Assembly (NCBI RefSeq): GCF_002788215.1
Contig: NZ_CP024845.1
Span: 2,542,001 to 2,606,000, forward strand
Source of the DNA: Halohasta litchfieldiae
Lineage (GTDB): Archaea > Halobacteriota > Halobacteria > Halobacteriales > Haloferacaceae
Length of the DNA stretch: 64,000 nucleotides
Direction: 5' to 3'
Below, one piece after another: positions 1 through 7,483 of the stretch; the first letter of the stretch is position 1; every line of letters begins with the position of its first letter. A program made the translations under genes and the position numbers. A model generated the notes under the pieces. It did no database searches. It was given only the letters and a program-made list of their open reading frames with translations, and was not told where the DNA came from.

Positions 1-1
1 G

Positions 2-856
2 GAGTTTTCCGAGGCGGTTGCCCCCGGCGATGTCCAGCGAGTGGCCGAACAGTACGTTTCCAGCGGGATGGACGCAATCTTCGGAACTACGTTCGGCTAC
101 ATGGATCCGCTGCACAGTATGGCACCGGACTACCCGGAGACGACCTTCGAACACTGTTCGGGCTTCAAGACCCAAGACAACATGGGGCGGTACTACGGGC
201 GGCTCTACCAAGCCCGGTTCCTGTGTGGCGTCGCTGCGGGCCTCCTCACCGAGACGAATCAAATCGGATACGTCGCGGCGTTTCCGATTCCGGAGCTGAT
301 CCGCCAGATCAACGCGTTCGTGCAAGGAGCACGGACTGTCAATCCCGACGTTACAGCCGATGTCAGGTGGACCAATGCATGGGTCGACCCGCCAGCGGTG
401 ACTCAGGCAGTCAATGCCTTAACCGACAGTGGAGCCGACGTAATCAACAACCACCAGACGACCACTGCAGCCACCCAGACCGCTGCCAGCAACGAAGCGT
501 GGGCCTTCACCTACACGACCTCGATGGCCGAGGCGGGCGGCGACTACTACGGTAACTCAGCCGTATTCAATTGGGAGGAGTTCTACGCGCCGACGCTTCA
601 GGCGATTAACGACGACAACTGGGAGTCGGACGCCTACTGGGAGGGGCTCGATGCTGGCGTCGTCGGCCTCGGAGACTGGGGGCCGCAGGTGCCCGATAGC
701 GTCGTGAGCGAAGTCGAAACGAAACAGGACGAACTCATCAACGGCGACCGGACGGTCTGGCAAGACACACAGTTCGCTGGCGAGTCCGACTCGTTCCTCT
801 TCGGCGAGATGGGAAGCTACGTCGAAGGCATCAACGGAAGCGTCCCCAGCTCGTAG
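2..856 (+). CDS. BMP-family ABC transporter substrate-binding protein, C-terminal part
   Basis: The reading frame is open from the first bases of the window, so the N-terminus with its signal peptide lies upstream. The visible part matches the BMP/Med family (PF02608), which binds purine nucleosides or related solutes for ABC import. The diagnostic stretch is YVAAFPIPELIRQINAF followed by a region on NPD, W.N.WVDPPAV and DSGADVINNHQ, which is how these receptors continue from lobe to lobe. The C-terminal acidic tail ends in GSVPSS. An internal GTG at 41 is in frame but falls inside the conserved domain and is not the start. Genes for the permease and ATPase are not in the window and would be expected upstream. 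The neighbours (RidA, Rieske oxygenase, adenine deaminase, Xdh) suggest a nucleobase-like substrate; that is inference. Confidence 0.85.
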   Translation, partial: EFSEAVAPGDVQRVAEQYVSSGMDAIFGTTFGYMDPLHSMAPDYPETTFEHCSGFKTQDNMGRYYGRLYQARFLCGVAAGLLTETNQIGYVAAFPIPELIRQINAFVQGARTVNPDVTADVRWTNAWVDPPAVTQAVNALTDSGADVINNHQTTTAATQTAASNEAWAFTYTTSMAEAGGDYYGNSAVFNWEEFYAPTLQAINDDNWESDAYWEGLDAGVVGLGDWGPQVPDSVVSEVETKQDELINGDRTVWQDTQFAGESDSFLFGEMGSYVEGINGSVPSS

Positions 857-958
857 CGCCGCTGACCGGCGTGGTGTGTCAACAGCTGAAACCACCGCCC
901 ACCACACACGGCGGTTGTCGCAGCGAGACTTTATTTTGTACTCCGTGTTGGCATCCGT

Positions 959-1339
959 ATGAAGCGAGTTGTCGACGTCCCAGAGAACGCGGACGTACTT
1001 GGCCCCTACAGCCACGGCACGACGAACGGAGACCTGCTGTTTACAGCCGGACAGATCCCGATAACGCCGACGGGAGAGGTGCTTGACGACGAGCCGATCA
1101 CTGTCCAGACCGAGCAAGCACTCTCGAACATCGAGCAGATTCTCGTCGCCGCGGATCTAACGATGGCTCACGTCCTCAAGACGACAGTGTATATGACCGA
1201 TATCGGTGACTTCAACCGGATGAACGAGGTTTACCGATCGTTTTTCGATTCGGAGCCGCCAGCACGGACGGCATTCGAAGTCCAACGTCTCGCTGACGGG
1301 GCTGCCATCGAGATCGAAGCAGTCGCCACACACGAGTAG
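959..1339 (+). CDS. RidA family (YjgF/YER057c/UK114) enamine/imine deaminase
   Basis: A full-length 126-residue RidA-type protein. These trimeric proteins hydrolyse reactive enamine/imine intermediates; relatives in catabolic operons (RutC-like) handle pathway-specific amino-acrylates. Seen here: GPYSHGT near the N-terminus, LLFTAGQIP, the conserved Arg in PPARTAFEVQ and the acidic IEIEAVATHE at the end, all typical of active members. The ATG at 959 is preceded by an AT-rich box (tttattttgta) about 20 bases upstream, so the mRNA is probably nearly leaderless. It lies between a nucleobase-type receptor and a Rieske oxygenase, which fits a role in clearing an imine product of ring cleavage or deamination, but the substrate is not visible. 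Confidence 0.9.
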   Translation: MKRVVDVPENADVLGPYSHGTTNGDLLFTAGQIPITPTGEVLDDEPITVQTEQALSNIEQILVAADLTMAHVLKTTVYMTDIGDFNRMNEVYRSFFDSEPPARTAFEVQRLADGAAIEIEAVATHE

Positions 1340-1460
1340 TTCGTGTGCCACAGACACACTGTGTCGACACCGAACTCATCAGAGATCACACACCGGCGTT
1401 GGTCCACCTCCGAGCTGGCTGACTGCAAGAATTATTTTTGGACACAACCATTATTATGAG

Positions 1461-2873
1461 ATGGTGATGAACTCAGAATCAATGAATAGATCGAGTTCAG
1501 ACAATAAACACGGCAGAATAAACGAGATTATTGAAAAAACTGGTTCAGCAATAAACGGTGGACGGTATCCGCTAGAAATCATGAACAACTCGGATCTCTA
1601 CCCGCTGGAACTGCGGCGTATCTTCGGTCAAGCGTGGGTCTACATGGGGCATGTCTCCGAGTTTGAGGAGCCAGGGGACTATGCTCGACGATACATCGGC
1701 GAAGATCCGTTTATTCTGACACGGGACGAAAACGGAGAACTACATGCGTTCCTGGACAGTTGTATGCATCGCGGCGCGCAGTTCTGTACTGCTGAAAACG
1801 GGAACACCTCTCACTTCCGGTGTCCGTACCACGGGTGGACCTACAAGAACGACGGCACGCTCCAAGGAATGCCACATATGAGCGAAGCCTATCAAGATCT
1901 CGATGACGAGGAGATCACGCTCGAAGAAGCCTGTCTGGAAACCTATCGGGGGTTGATATTCGGTCGGATCGCCGAGGAGGGACCCTCGCTCGAAGCGTAT
2001 CTTGGCGACTTCACGTGGTATCTCGACGTACTCTTCGGGGCGACCGAGGCGGGCATGACGGTCGTCGGCGAGCCACACCGTTGGGAGTCCAGCCACGACT
2101 GGAAAACGTCTGCCGACAACTTCTCCGGAGATTCGTATCACGTCCTCACAACCCATCAGGCTGGTCTCGAAACCGAGACCTTCTCGAAAGACCCGTGGGA
2201 GGAACTTGACGACTTCCCGGCGGCATCGTATCTCGCCTGCACGGATCGACACTCGATAGGGTACTACCTCTCCGAGGACGGAGAAACGTTCATGGGCTAT
2301 CCCGAAGAGATCACCGACTATCTAAATCCAGAGCTTTCCGCTGAGCAGCGGGAACTGTTCGGCAGGTCGGTGTTTCACTTCGGGAGCGTCTTCCCGAATA
2401 TGTCGCTCATACACGGCATCCAATCCGGCGGTTGGGGCGGGCCGTGGGCCTGTATTCGGAAGTGGAACCCACGCGGTCCGGGGACGACCGAGACGACGAG
2501 TTGGTGGCTCGTCCCAAAAGAGTTCGCCGACGACGAGTCATTTCTCTCGGATTCCCACCGAGGCTGGGAGAGTCTCAGCCCCGGCGGCGCGTTCGAATCC
2601 GACGATCTCACCATCTGGGAGGGAATTTCCAACAGCAGTGGGGCCGTGACACACGAACTGCGCGATACACGAGGGAATATGCAGCAGGGCATGGGCGAAA
2701 TGACCGACGAAGTCGACACCATCGAAGACCCACTCCACGGGCCTGCGGACGTCACCTCCAAGGGGTTGTACTTCGACGAGCGCAACTCCCGAACCATCCT
2801 GCAATCGTGGTACGAGATGATGAGCGAGACCTCAAAAAGCGACAATGACCCGGAGATGGAGGCCGAGCCATGA
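1461..2873 (+). CDS. Rieske non-heme iron oxygenase, large (alpha) subunit
   Basis: A 470-residue ring-hydroxylating oxygenase alpha subunit. The Rieske [2Fe-2S] ligands are visible as C101-x-H103 and C121-xx-H124 (CMHRGAQF ... CPYHGW). The mononuclear iron site of the catalytic domain appears as NFSGDSYHVLTTH with H227 and H232; a later acidic residue (in the region DDLTIWEG) probably supplies the third ligand. Length is normal for the family. ATG 1461 is used, with alternatives at 1467 and 1482. The first 35 residues are Ser/Asn-rich and not conserved. The stop overlaps the beta-subunit start by four bases (ATGA), so the two are translationally coupled. No ferredoxin or reductase gene is adjacent. 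Substrate unknown; the purine-type neighbours suggest an N-heterocycle. Confidence 0.93.
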   Translation: MVMNSESMNRSSSDNKHGRINEIIEKTGSAINGGRYPLEIMNNSDLYPLELRRIFGQAWVYMGHVSEFEEPGDYARRYIGEDPFILTRDENGELHAFLDSCMHRGAQFCTAENGNTSHFRCPYHGWTYKNDGTLQGMPHMSEAYQDLDDEEITLEEACLETYRGLIFGRIAEEGPSLEAYLGDFTWYLDVLFGATEAGMTVVGEPHRWESSHDWKTSADNFSGDSYHVLTTHQAGLETETFSKDPWEELDDFPAASYLACTDRHSIGYYLSEDGETFMGYPEEITDYLNPELSAEQRELFGRSVFHFGSVFPNMSLIHGIQSGGWGGPWACIRKWNPRGPGTTETTSWWLVPKEFADDESFLSDSHRGWESLSPGGAFESDDLTIWEGISNSSGAVTHELRDTRGNMQQGMGEMTDEVDTIEDPLHGPADVTSKGLYFDERNSRTILQSWYEMMSETSKSDNDPEMEAEP

Positions 2874-3418
2874 GTTCGCTCTCGGTCACTGAGACGGCGA
2901 CGCCCGTCGACCCGGAGACACAACACAGCATCGAGCAGTTCCTCTACCGCGAAGCGGATCTACTCGACGGGTTCGAACTCGAAGAGTGGCTCACGCTGCT
3001 CGATGAGGATATCCAGCTCGAAGTCCCGATCCGTGTTGCTCGTCACCCCGGCTCTGAACGACCCGAGTTCAGCGAAACGACGAATTATCTGAAAGAAGAC
3101 TACGAGATGCTCCGTGAACGAGTCGGGCGGCTCGAAAAAGAGTACGCTTGGTCGGAGAACCCTCGCTCGCGGATCCGGCACGTCATCGGCAACGTGCGGG
3201 TTATCGAGTCGACCGACACAGAGCTAACGGTCGCCAACAACCAGCATGTGTTCCGAAGTTACGGCGACACGGCCGACCATGATCTGTTGTCCGCACAGCG
3301 ACACACGGTTCTCCGACGGCCCGACGAGGACGGCGATGGGTTCTCTATTGGCCACCGAACGGTCTACCTCGATCACACTATCCTGAACACAAAGAACCTG
3401 ACCCTCCCACTGCTCTAA
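2870..3418 (+). CDS. Rieske oxygenase small (beta) subunit, SnoaL-like fold
   Basis: The 182-residue partner of the preceding alpha subunit. Beta subunits of aromatic-ring dioxygenases are structural, stabilise the alpha3beta3 hexamer and have a cone-shaped NTF2/SnoaL-like fold. Matching features are the N-terminal EQFLYREADLLDGFELEEW, then LLDEDIQLEVPIRV, the basic SRIRHVIGNVRV segment and the terminal HRTVYLDHTIL. The start ATG lies inside the alpha-subunit stop (ATGA). It is followed after two bases by the 170-aa gene, so at least three genes are co-transcribed. Confidence 0.9.
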   Translation: MSSLSVTETATPVDPETQHSIEQFLYREADLLDGFELEEWLTLLDEDIQLEVPIRVARHPGSERPEFSETTNYLKEDYEMLRERVGRLEKEYAWSENPRSRIRHVIGNVRVIESTDTELTVANNQHVFRSYGDTADHDLLSAQRHTVLRRPDEDGDGFSIGHRTVYLDHTILNTKNLTLPLL

Positions 3419-3420
3419 CA

Positions 3421-3933
3421 ATGTACGACGACCATACAGTCGGAAACACGCGTAAAACCGAGCGTCGACGGCTTACTGACGGCGAGAACGCAGTCACGAT
3501 CACGAAACGCGTCTCGAAAGGGGAACGACTGGAAATCGACACCGGCGACACCAGCGTCAAACTCGATGCCCTCCTGCTCGAAGGCCTCTCGTGGCAACCC
3601 GACCGAGCGGCGGTCGACGAACTGCTGGAAGCCGAGACCGCTATCACGACAGACCCGGCTGCGACGACTGACGAGGGCGACAATACGATGACAGCGGCTG
3701 AGGTCGCAGCTCCCATCTCGATCTCCAGCGAGTACTCACACGTCCTCGTGGGCGACATCACGACATCCGACGGGGATGCACTCGTTGTGACGACGCCGGG
3801 CCGGGGGAGTACGATCACACTCGGGGTGCAGTCGTTGCGGGAGCTCGCTGCTGTCGAGGATACCTACGTGTTCTCAATCTGGTTCGAGACCCCGTTTGGT
3901 CCCGAGGATACCCCGGTCGAGGGACCACTGTAG
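3421..3933 (+). CDS. Uncharacterised acidic protein in the Rieske operon
   Basis: A 170-residue protein not recognised as any named family. It begins two bases after the oxygenase beta-subunit stop and ends four bases before the amidohydrolase start, so it is an integral operon member. The N-terminal third alternates charged residues (KTERRRLTDGENAVTITKR). A middle Thr/Asp-rich linker (ATTDEGDNTMTAAEV) separates it from a C-terminal beta-rich part (VLVGDITTSDGDALVVTTPG). There are no cysteines, no transmembrane segment and no signal peptide. A two-domain beta protein acting as an assembly or ring-product factor is possible, but no function can be assigned. Confidence 0.7.
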   Translation: MYDDHTVGNTRKTERRRLTDGENAVTITKRVSKGERLEIDTGDTSVKLDALLLEGLSWQPDRAAVDELLEAETAITTDPAATTDEGDNTMTAAEVAAPISISSEYSHVLVGDITTSDGDALVVTTPGRGSTITLGVQSLRELAAVEDTYVFSIWFETPFGPEDTPVEGPL

Positions 3934-3937
3934 ACCG

Positions 3938-5242
3938 ATGTTGCTCTCGGGAACCGTCGTCGTCGACGAGACGACAGTCATCGAGGATGGTGCAGTCGTT
4001 ACCGTCGGCGACAAGATCGAAGCGGTCGGCCCGGCATTGGATCTCGTCGATCAGTACCCAGACCACCACCGGCGGGCGTTCGATATCATCTCTCCGGGAT
4101 TCGTACAGACCCACGTACATTCCGTCCAGAGCCCCGGCCGCGGGCTCGCAGACGACACCGACCTCTTCGAGTGGCTCGAAGACCATATTCTCCCCATCGA
4201 GGCCGAACTGACTGCCGACGAACTGGAACTTGCCTCGACACTGAGTTACGTCGAACTGCTTGGCCACGGTACCACGTGCTGTGTCGACCATCTGACGGTT
4301 GACCACGCCGAACGCGCCTTCGAGGCAGCAGGCAACACTGGCATTCGCGGCGTCCTCGGGAAGGTACTGATGGACCGCAACGCCCCGGATGGGCTCTGTG
4401 AGGAGACTGCCACTGGATTGTCTACGACGCGATCGCTTATCGACCGGTACCACCGCTCCCACGACGACCGGATCCGCTACGCGGTGACACCGCGGTTCAC
4501 TCCGACCTGTTCGGAAGCCTGTCTCCGTGGTGCACGAGAGATTGCAGACGACTACGAGGGCGTCCGAATTCATACCCACGCCAGCGAACACCAGTCTGTC
4601 ATCGACGACGTGACCGCCGAGCGTGGGATGGGCGATATCGAATGGCTCCACGAAGTCGGACTGACCGGAGAAGACGTGGTCTTGGCCCACGTGATTCTCA
4701 CGAACGAGCACGAACGAGAAATCCTCGCAGAGACCGGCACACACGTCACCTACTGTCCGTCGTCGAATATGAAAGTGGGTGCGGGAATTGCGCCCATCGT
4801 CGACTATATCGATCGGGGAATCAATGTCGCGCTGGGAAACGACGGCGCACCAGCGAACAACACACTTGATCCGATAGCCGAGATGCGGCAGGCGACACTG
4901 CTCCAGAAAGTCGCCCACGAAGATCCACGGACACTTCCTGCCGAGATGGTGTTCCGGATGGCAACGCGAAACGGTGCGAGAGCAGCCGGATTCGAGCAGG
5001 TCGGAGCACTCTATGAGGGATGGAAAGCCGATGTCGTGGGGATTCGAACCGACACCAGTCGTGGCGTCCCGTTGCACGACGTCTACTCGTATCTCGTCTA
5101 TGCGGCTACCGGGGACGACGTCGAGTTCAGCATGGTCGACGGCCAAGTCATCGTCGAGGACGGCTCGGTGACCACCGTTTCCGAAGCGGACGTCTACCGG
5201 CGCGCTCGCGCTGCCTTCGAGGAACGGAGCTGGGGAGACTGA
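3938..5242 (+). CDS. Amidohydrolase (SAH/MTA deaminase and chlorohydrolase-like family)
   Basis: A 434-residue metal-dependent hydrolase of the TrzA/AtzA/MtaD/guanine-deaminase branch of the amidohydrolase superfamily. Seen: the first metal ligands in QTHVHSVQ, a GTTCCVDH strand, the third His in HTHASEH, the fourth in LAHVILTNEHE, and the metal-binding Asp in GNDGAPANNTLDP. Members deaminate or dechlorinate N-heterocycles, including purines, adenosine derivatives and triazines. The ATG at 3938, four bases after the preceding stop, is preferred over an upstream in-frame TTG at 3896 because it gives the usual N-terminus (LLSGTVVVDE) and no overlap. In this operon a deamination of the oxygenated ring or of a purine is the likely role; the exact substrate is open. 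Confidence 0.88.
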   Translation: MLLSGTVVVDETTVIEDGAVVTVGDKIEAVGPALDLVDQYPDHHRRAFDIISPGFVQTHVHSVQSPGRGLADDTDLFEWLEDHILPIEAELTADELELASTLSYVELLGHGTTCCVDHLTVDHAERAFEAAGNTGIRGVLGKVLMDRNAPDGLCEETATGLSTTRSLIDRYHRSHDDRIRYAVTPRFTPTCSEACLRGAREIADDYEGVRIHTHASEHQSVIDDVTAERGMGDIEWLHEVGLTGEDVVLAHVILTNEHEREILAETGTHVTYCPSSNMKVGAGIAPIVDYIDRGINVALGNDGAPANNTLDPIAEMRQATLLQKVAHEDPRTLPAEMVFRMATRNGARAAGFEQVGALYEGWKADVVGIRTDTSRGVPLHDVYSYLVYAATGDDVEFSMVDGQVIVEDGSVTTVSEADVYRRARAAFEERSWGD

Positions 5243-5258
5243 GGATCACTACGGCCAC

Positions 5259-5666
5259 TCAGTCCCCGTCTGAGAGGGTCGGTTCCGATTCGAACGTTGA
5301 GTCGACCGGTGCCGCACCGAAGAGACCGACCATTCGAGCCGTTTCCGAGCCGATGTTTCGAACAGTGTGGTCGGTATCGGCAGGAATCACGGTGAGCGTT
5401 CCCGCATCAACAGTGGCCGTTTCCGAGCCAACGACGGCTTCGACGGTCCCAGCTAGCACGATCAGGAGTTCATCAGATCCGTCTCGGTGAGTGCCAATGT
5501 GAGCGCCGGGATCGAGCTCGTTGTACACCACGGTGTAGTCTGTCGACTCCATCGTCGTCTCACCGGGACGATCTGAACTGAACGGGAATCCAGCAAGCCA
5601 ATGAGCGTTTGGGTCGTCCTGTTCGACTGCGTCGAGTTCTAGCGCGTCGAATTGGATCGTCTCCAT
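5259..5666 (-). CDS. Cupin-domain protein
   Basis: A 135-residue single-domain cupin. The two cupin motifs are visible: a first motif around LDPGAHIGTHRDGSDELLIV with the His/Glu metal ligands and LAGTVEAVV, and a second motif around TLTVIPADTDHTVRNIG with the final His. Small cupins of this kind are metal-dependent isomerases, dioxygenases or sugar/nitrogen-compound binding proteins. It is convergent with the amidohydrolase (16 bases apart) and 40 bases downstream of adenine deaminase on the same strand, so it may be the last gene of the xdh-ade transcript. Function within purine breakdown is plausible but not shown. Confidence 0.85.
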   Translation of the reverse strand: METIQFDALELDAVEQDDPNAHWLAGFPFSSDRPGETTMESTDYTVVYNELDPGAHIGTHRDGSDELLIVLAGTVEAVVGSETATVDAGTLTVIPADTDHTVRNIGSETARMVGLFGAAPVDSTFESEPTLSDGD

Positions 5667-5706
5667 GAGTAATCTGTGTACAGACAGCTAATACGTCTTT
5701 CGACGC

Positions 5707-7395
5707 TCACTCGACGACAACGTCGACGTACTCGCCTGCCTCGACATCGACGAGACCGTTGTTCGTCAGTCGATCAGTTGGGATGACTTCGAGTGCGAGA
5801 TAGGTCAGTTCGAGGATACCGCCCGGCACTGACAGGCCGATATCGGCCGCTGCCTCGACAACGGCCTCAAACGAGTTGGCAGTCTCGTCGATCGGTGCAT
5901 CCGATATGAGTCCAGCGACCGGCAGCGGAAGCGTCGTGAGCGCGTCGCTTACCGGATCGAACACGGCGATACCACCATCGACCTCGCGGAGATGATTTGC
6001 GACGGTTACTATCGCAGTGTGGGACACACCGGCCACGATGCAGTTGTGTGCGTCGTGTGCGACCGTCGTGCCGATTGCACCACGCTCAAGCCCAAGGTTG
6101 TGGACGAATCCACAGCCCACATTACCGGGCCCGCCATGACGTTCGATGACGGCCATCGGGAGCACGTCCGCCTCGCAATTGCTCACGAGTACGCCATCGG
6201 TTCCTGCAGGCGGGTCCGAAGTGTCGACGGGAACTGTTGCGATCCTGCGTTCGGTACGGAAGCTCCCTATTGCCGACTCAACACGAACCTCGACCGGCCC
6301 CGATCCCGTGTGTTCGATAGCCAGATCCGACGGGTCGACGGGGTCAAAGGTGACGGTATCAGTAGCTACCGCTGACCGGTTCGGTGGAGTCGAATCAGCT
6401 GTTGGGTCGACGACACCATCGATGATGACGTGCTCAACGGACCAAGATTCGAGCTCCGAGAGCAGCACCAAATCGGCGGGTGCGCCGGGTTCGATCCGTC
6501 CGAACGGAAGATCGTAGGCCTCGGCAGTGTTCAGCGTCGCCATCTGCACGGCAGTGACCGGGGCGACACCCAGTTCCATCGCTTTCTGGACGGCCTCATT
6601 GATCCCACCGTTTTCGAGTATATCGACCACGCTCCGGTCGTCGGTACACAGCGAGAGCCGACGAGTGTCCACCTCCTCGACAATGTCGACAAGGGCCTCA
6701 AGGTTCTTACTTGTCGACCCCTCGCGCAGGTAGACCCGGAAGCCAGCGTCGGCTTTGGCTCGTGCCTCATCGAGGGTCACACTCTCGTGGTCAGTGTCGA
6801 GATACCGGGCGAGGTCCTGGAGCGATGCGTCTGTCACGCCGGGGATGTGGCCGTCGACTGTCAGGCCGTGGTCGCGTGCAGCGGTAATCTTCGTGTGGAT
6901 CTCCTCGTCTCCATTGAGCACGGCTGGCAGATCCATCACCTCTCCGAGGGCGACTGCTTGGTCCACCGCAAGGAGATCGTCGACCGCCGCCGCATCAACC
7001 GATCCCCCGGCGTCCTGTAGCGGCGTTGCTGGCACTGAAGACGGGACTGTCATCCGCGGTTTCAGCGGCGTGCTGTCGGCGTCAGCACCGAAGTTACGCA
7101 CGCCCGCTGGTCCAAGTACGTTCGCTATTTCGTGAGGGTCGTGGATGACGCTTGTCACCCCGTGTGGCACGACTGCTTCGCCGTACTGGGGGATGGTGAC
7201 CATCGATGCCTCGATGTGAGTGTGGGCGTCGATGAGCCCGGGCGTCACGTAGGCTGCTTCAAGTACGCGGGACGCCGGATGCTCCCCGAAGCCGACGATC
7301 TCGCCATCGTCGACGGCGATTGCCCGATCTTCGAAGGAGCCCGTAGTGACATCGACGACTGTGCCCTTGACCAGCAGGTCGACTGGGTCGATCAC
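5707..7395 (-). CDS. ade: Adenine deaminase
   Basis: A 562-residue adenine deaminase (AdeC type), converting adenine to hypoxanthine and ammonia. Family marks: the N-terminal DLLVKGTVVDVTTG, the metal-binding PGLIDAHTHIEASMV, VIHDPHEIANVLG with the second metal site, DGHIPGVTD, TDDRSVVDIL, and the C-terminal adenine deaminase domain with SIAHDAHNCIV-like text (here TTVAHDAHNCIVAGVS). Length is normal. It lies downstream of the xanthine-dehydrogenase-type subunits on the same strand with an 88-base gap. Together they would take adenine to hypoxanthine and on to xanthine or urate. Confidence 0.95.
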   Translation of the reverse strand: MIDPVDLLVKGTVVDVTTGSFEDRAIAVDDGEIVGFGEHPASRVLEAAYVTPGLIDAHTHIEASMVTIPQYGEAVVPHGVTSVIHDPHEIANVLGPAGVRNFGADADSTPLKPRMTVPSSVPATPLQDAGGSVDAAAVDDLLAVDQAVALGEVMDLPAVLNGDEEIHTKITAARDHGLTVDGHIPGVTDASLQDLARYLDTDHESVTLDEARAKADAGFRVYLREGSTSKNLEALVDIVEEVDTRRLSLCTDDRSVVDILENGGINEAVQKAMELGVAPVTAVQMATLNTAEAYDLPFGRIEPGAPADLVLLSELESWSVEHVIIDGVVDPTADSTPPNRSAVATDTVTFDPVDPSDLAIEHTGSGPVEVRVESAIGSFRTERRIATVPVDTSDPPAGTDGVLVSNCEADVLPMAVIERHGGPGNVGCGFVHNLGLERGAIGTTVAHDAHNCIVAGVSHTAIVTVANHLREVDGGIAVFDPVSDALTTLPLPVAGLISDAPIDETANSFEAVVEAAADIGLSVPGGILELTYLALEVIPTDRLTNNGLVDVEAGEYVDVVVE

Positions 7396-7483
7396 CGTAA
7401 TCCGCCACCCAATCGTTTCGCTGTGTTATCGTCTGTGATACTACTGTGGGGCGTCTGCCAACAGCTACCAATCGATGGCTGTC

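Noticed and set aside
3815-5146. Long minus-strand ORF (443 aa) opposite the amidohydrolase
   Set aside because: It is the mirror of a clear amidohydrolase gene; its text is Cys/Arg-rich and lacks the acidic composition and motifs of a haloarchaeal protein.
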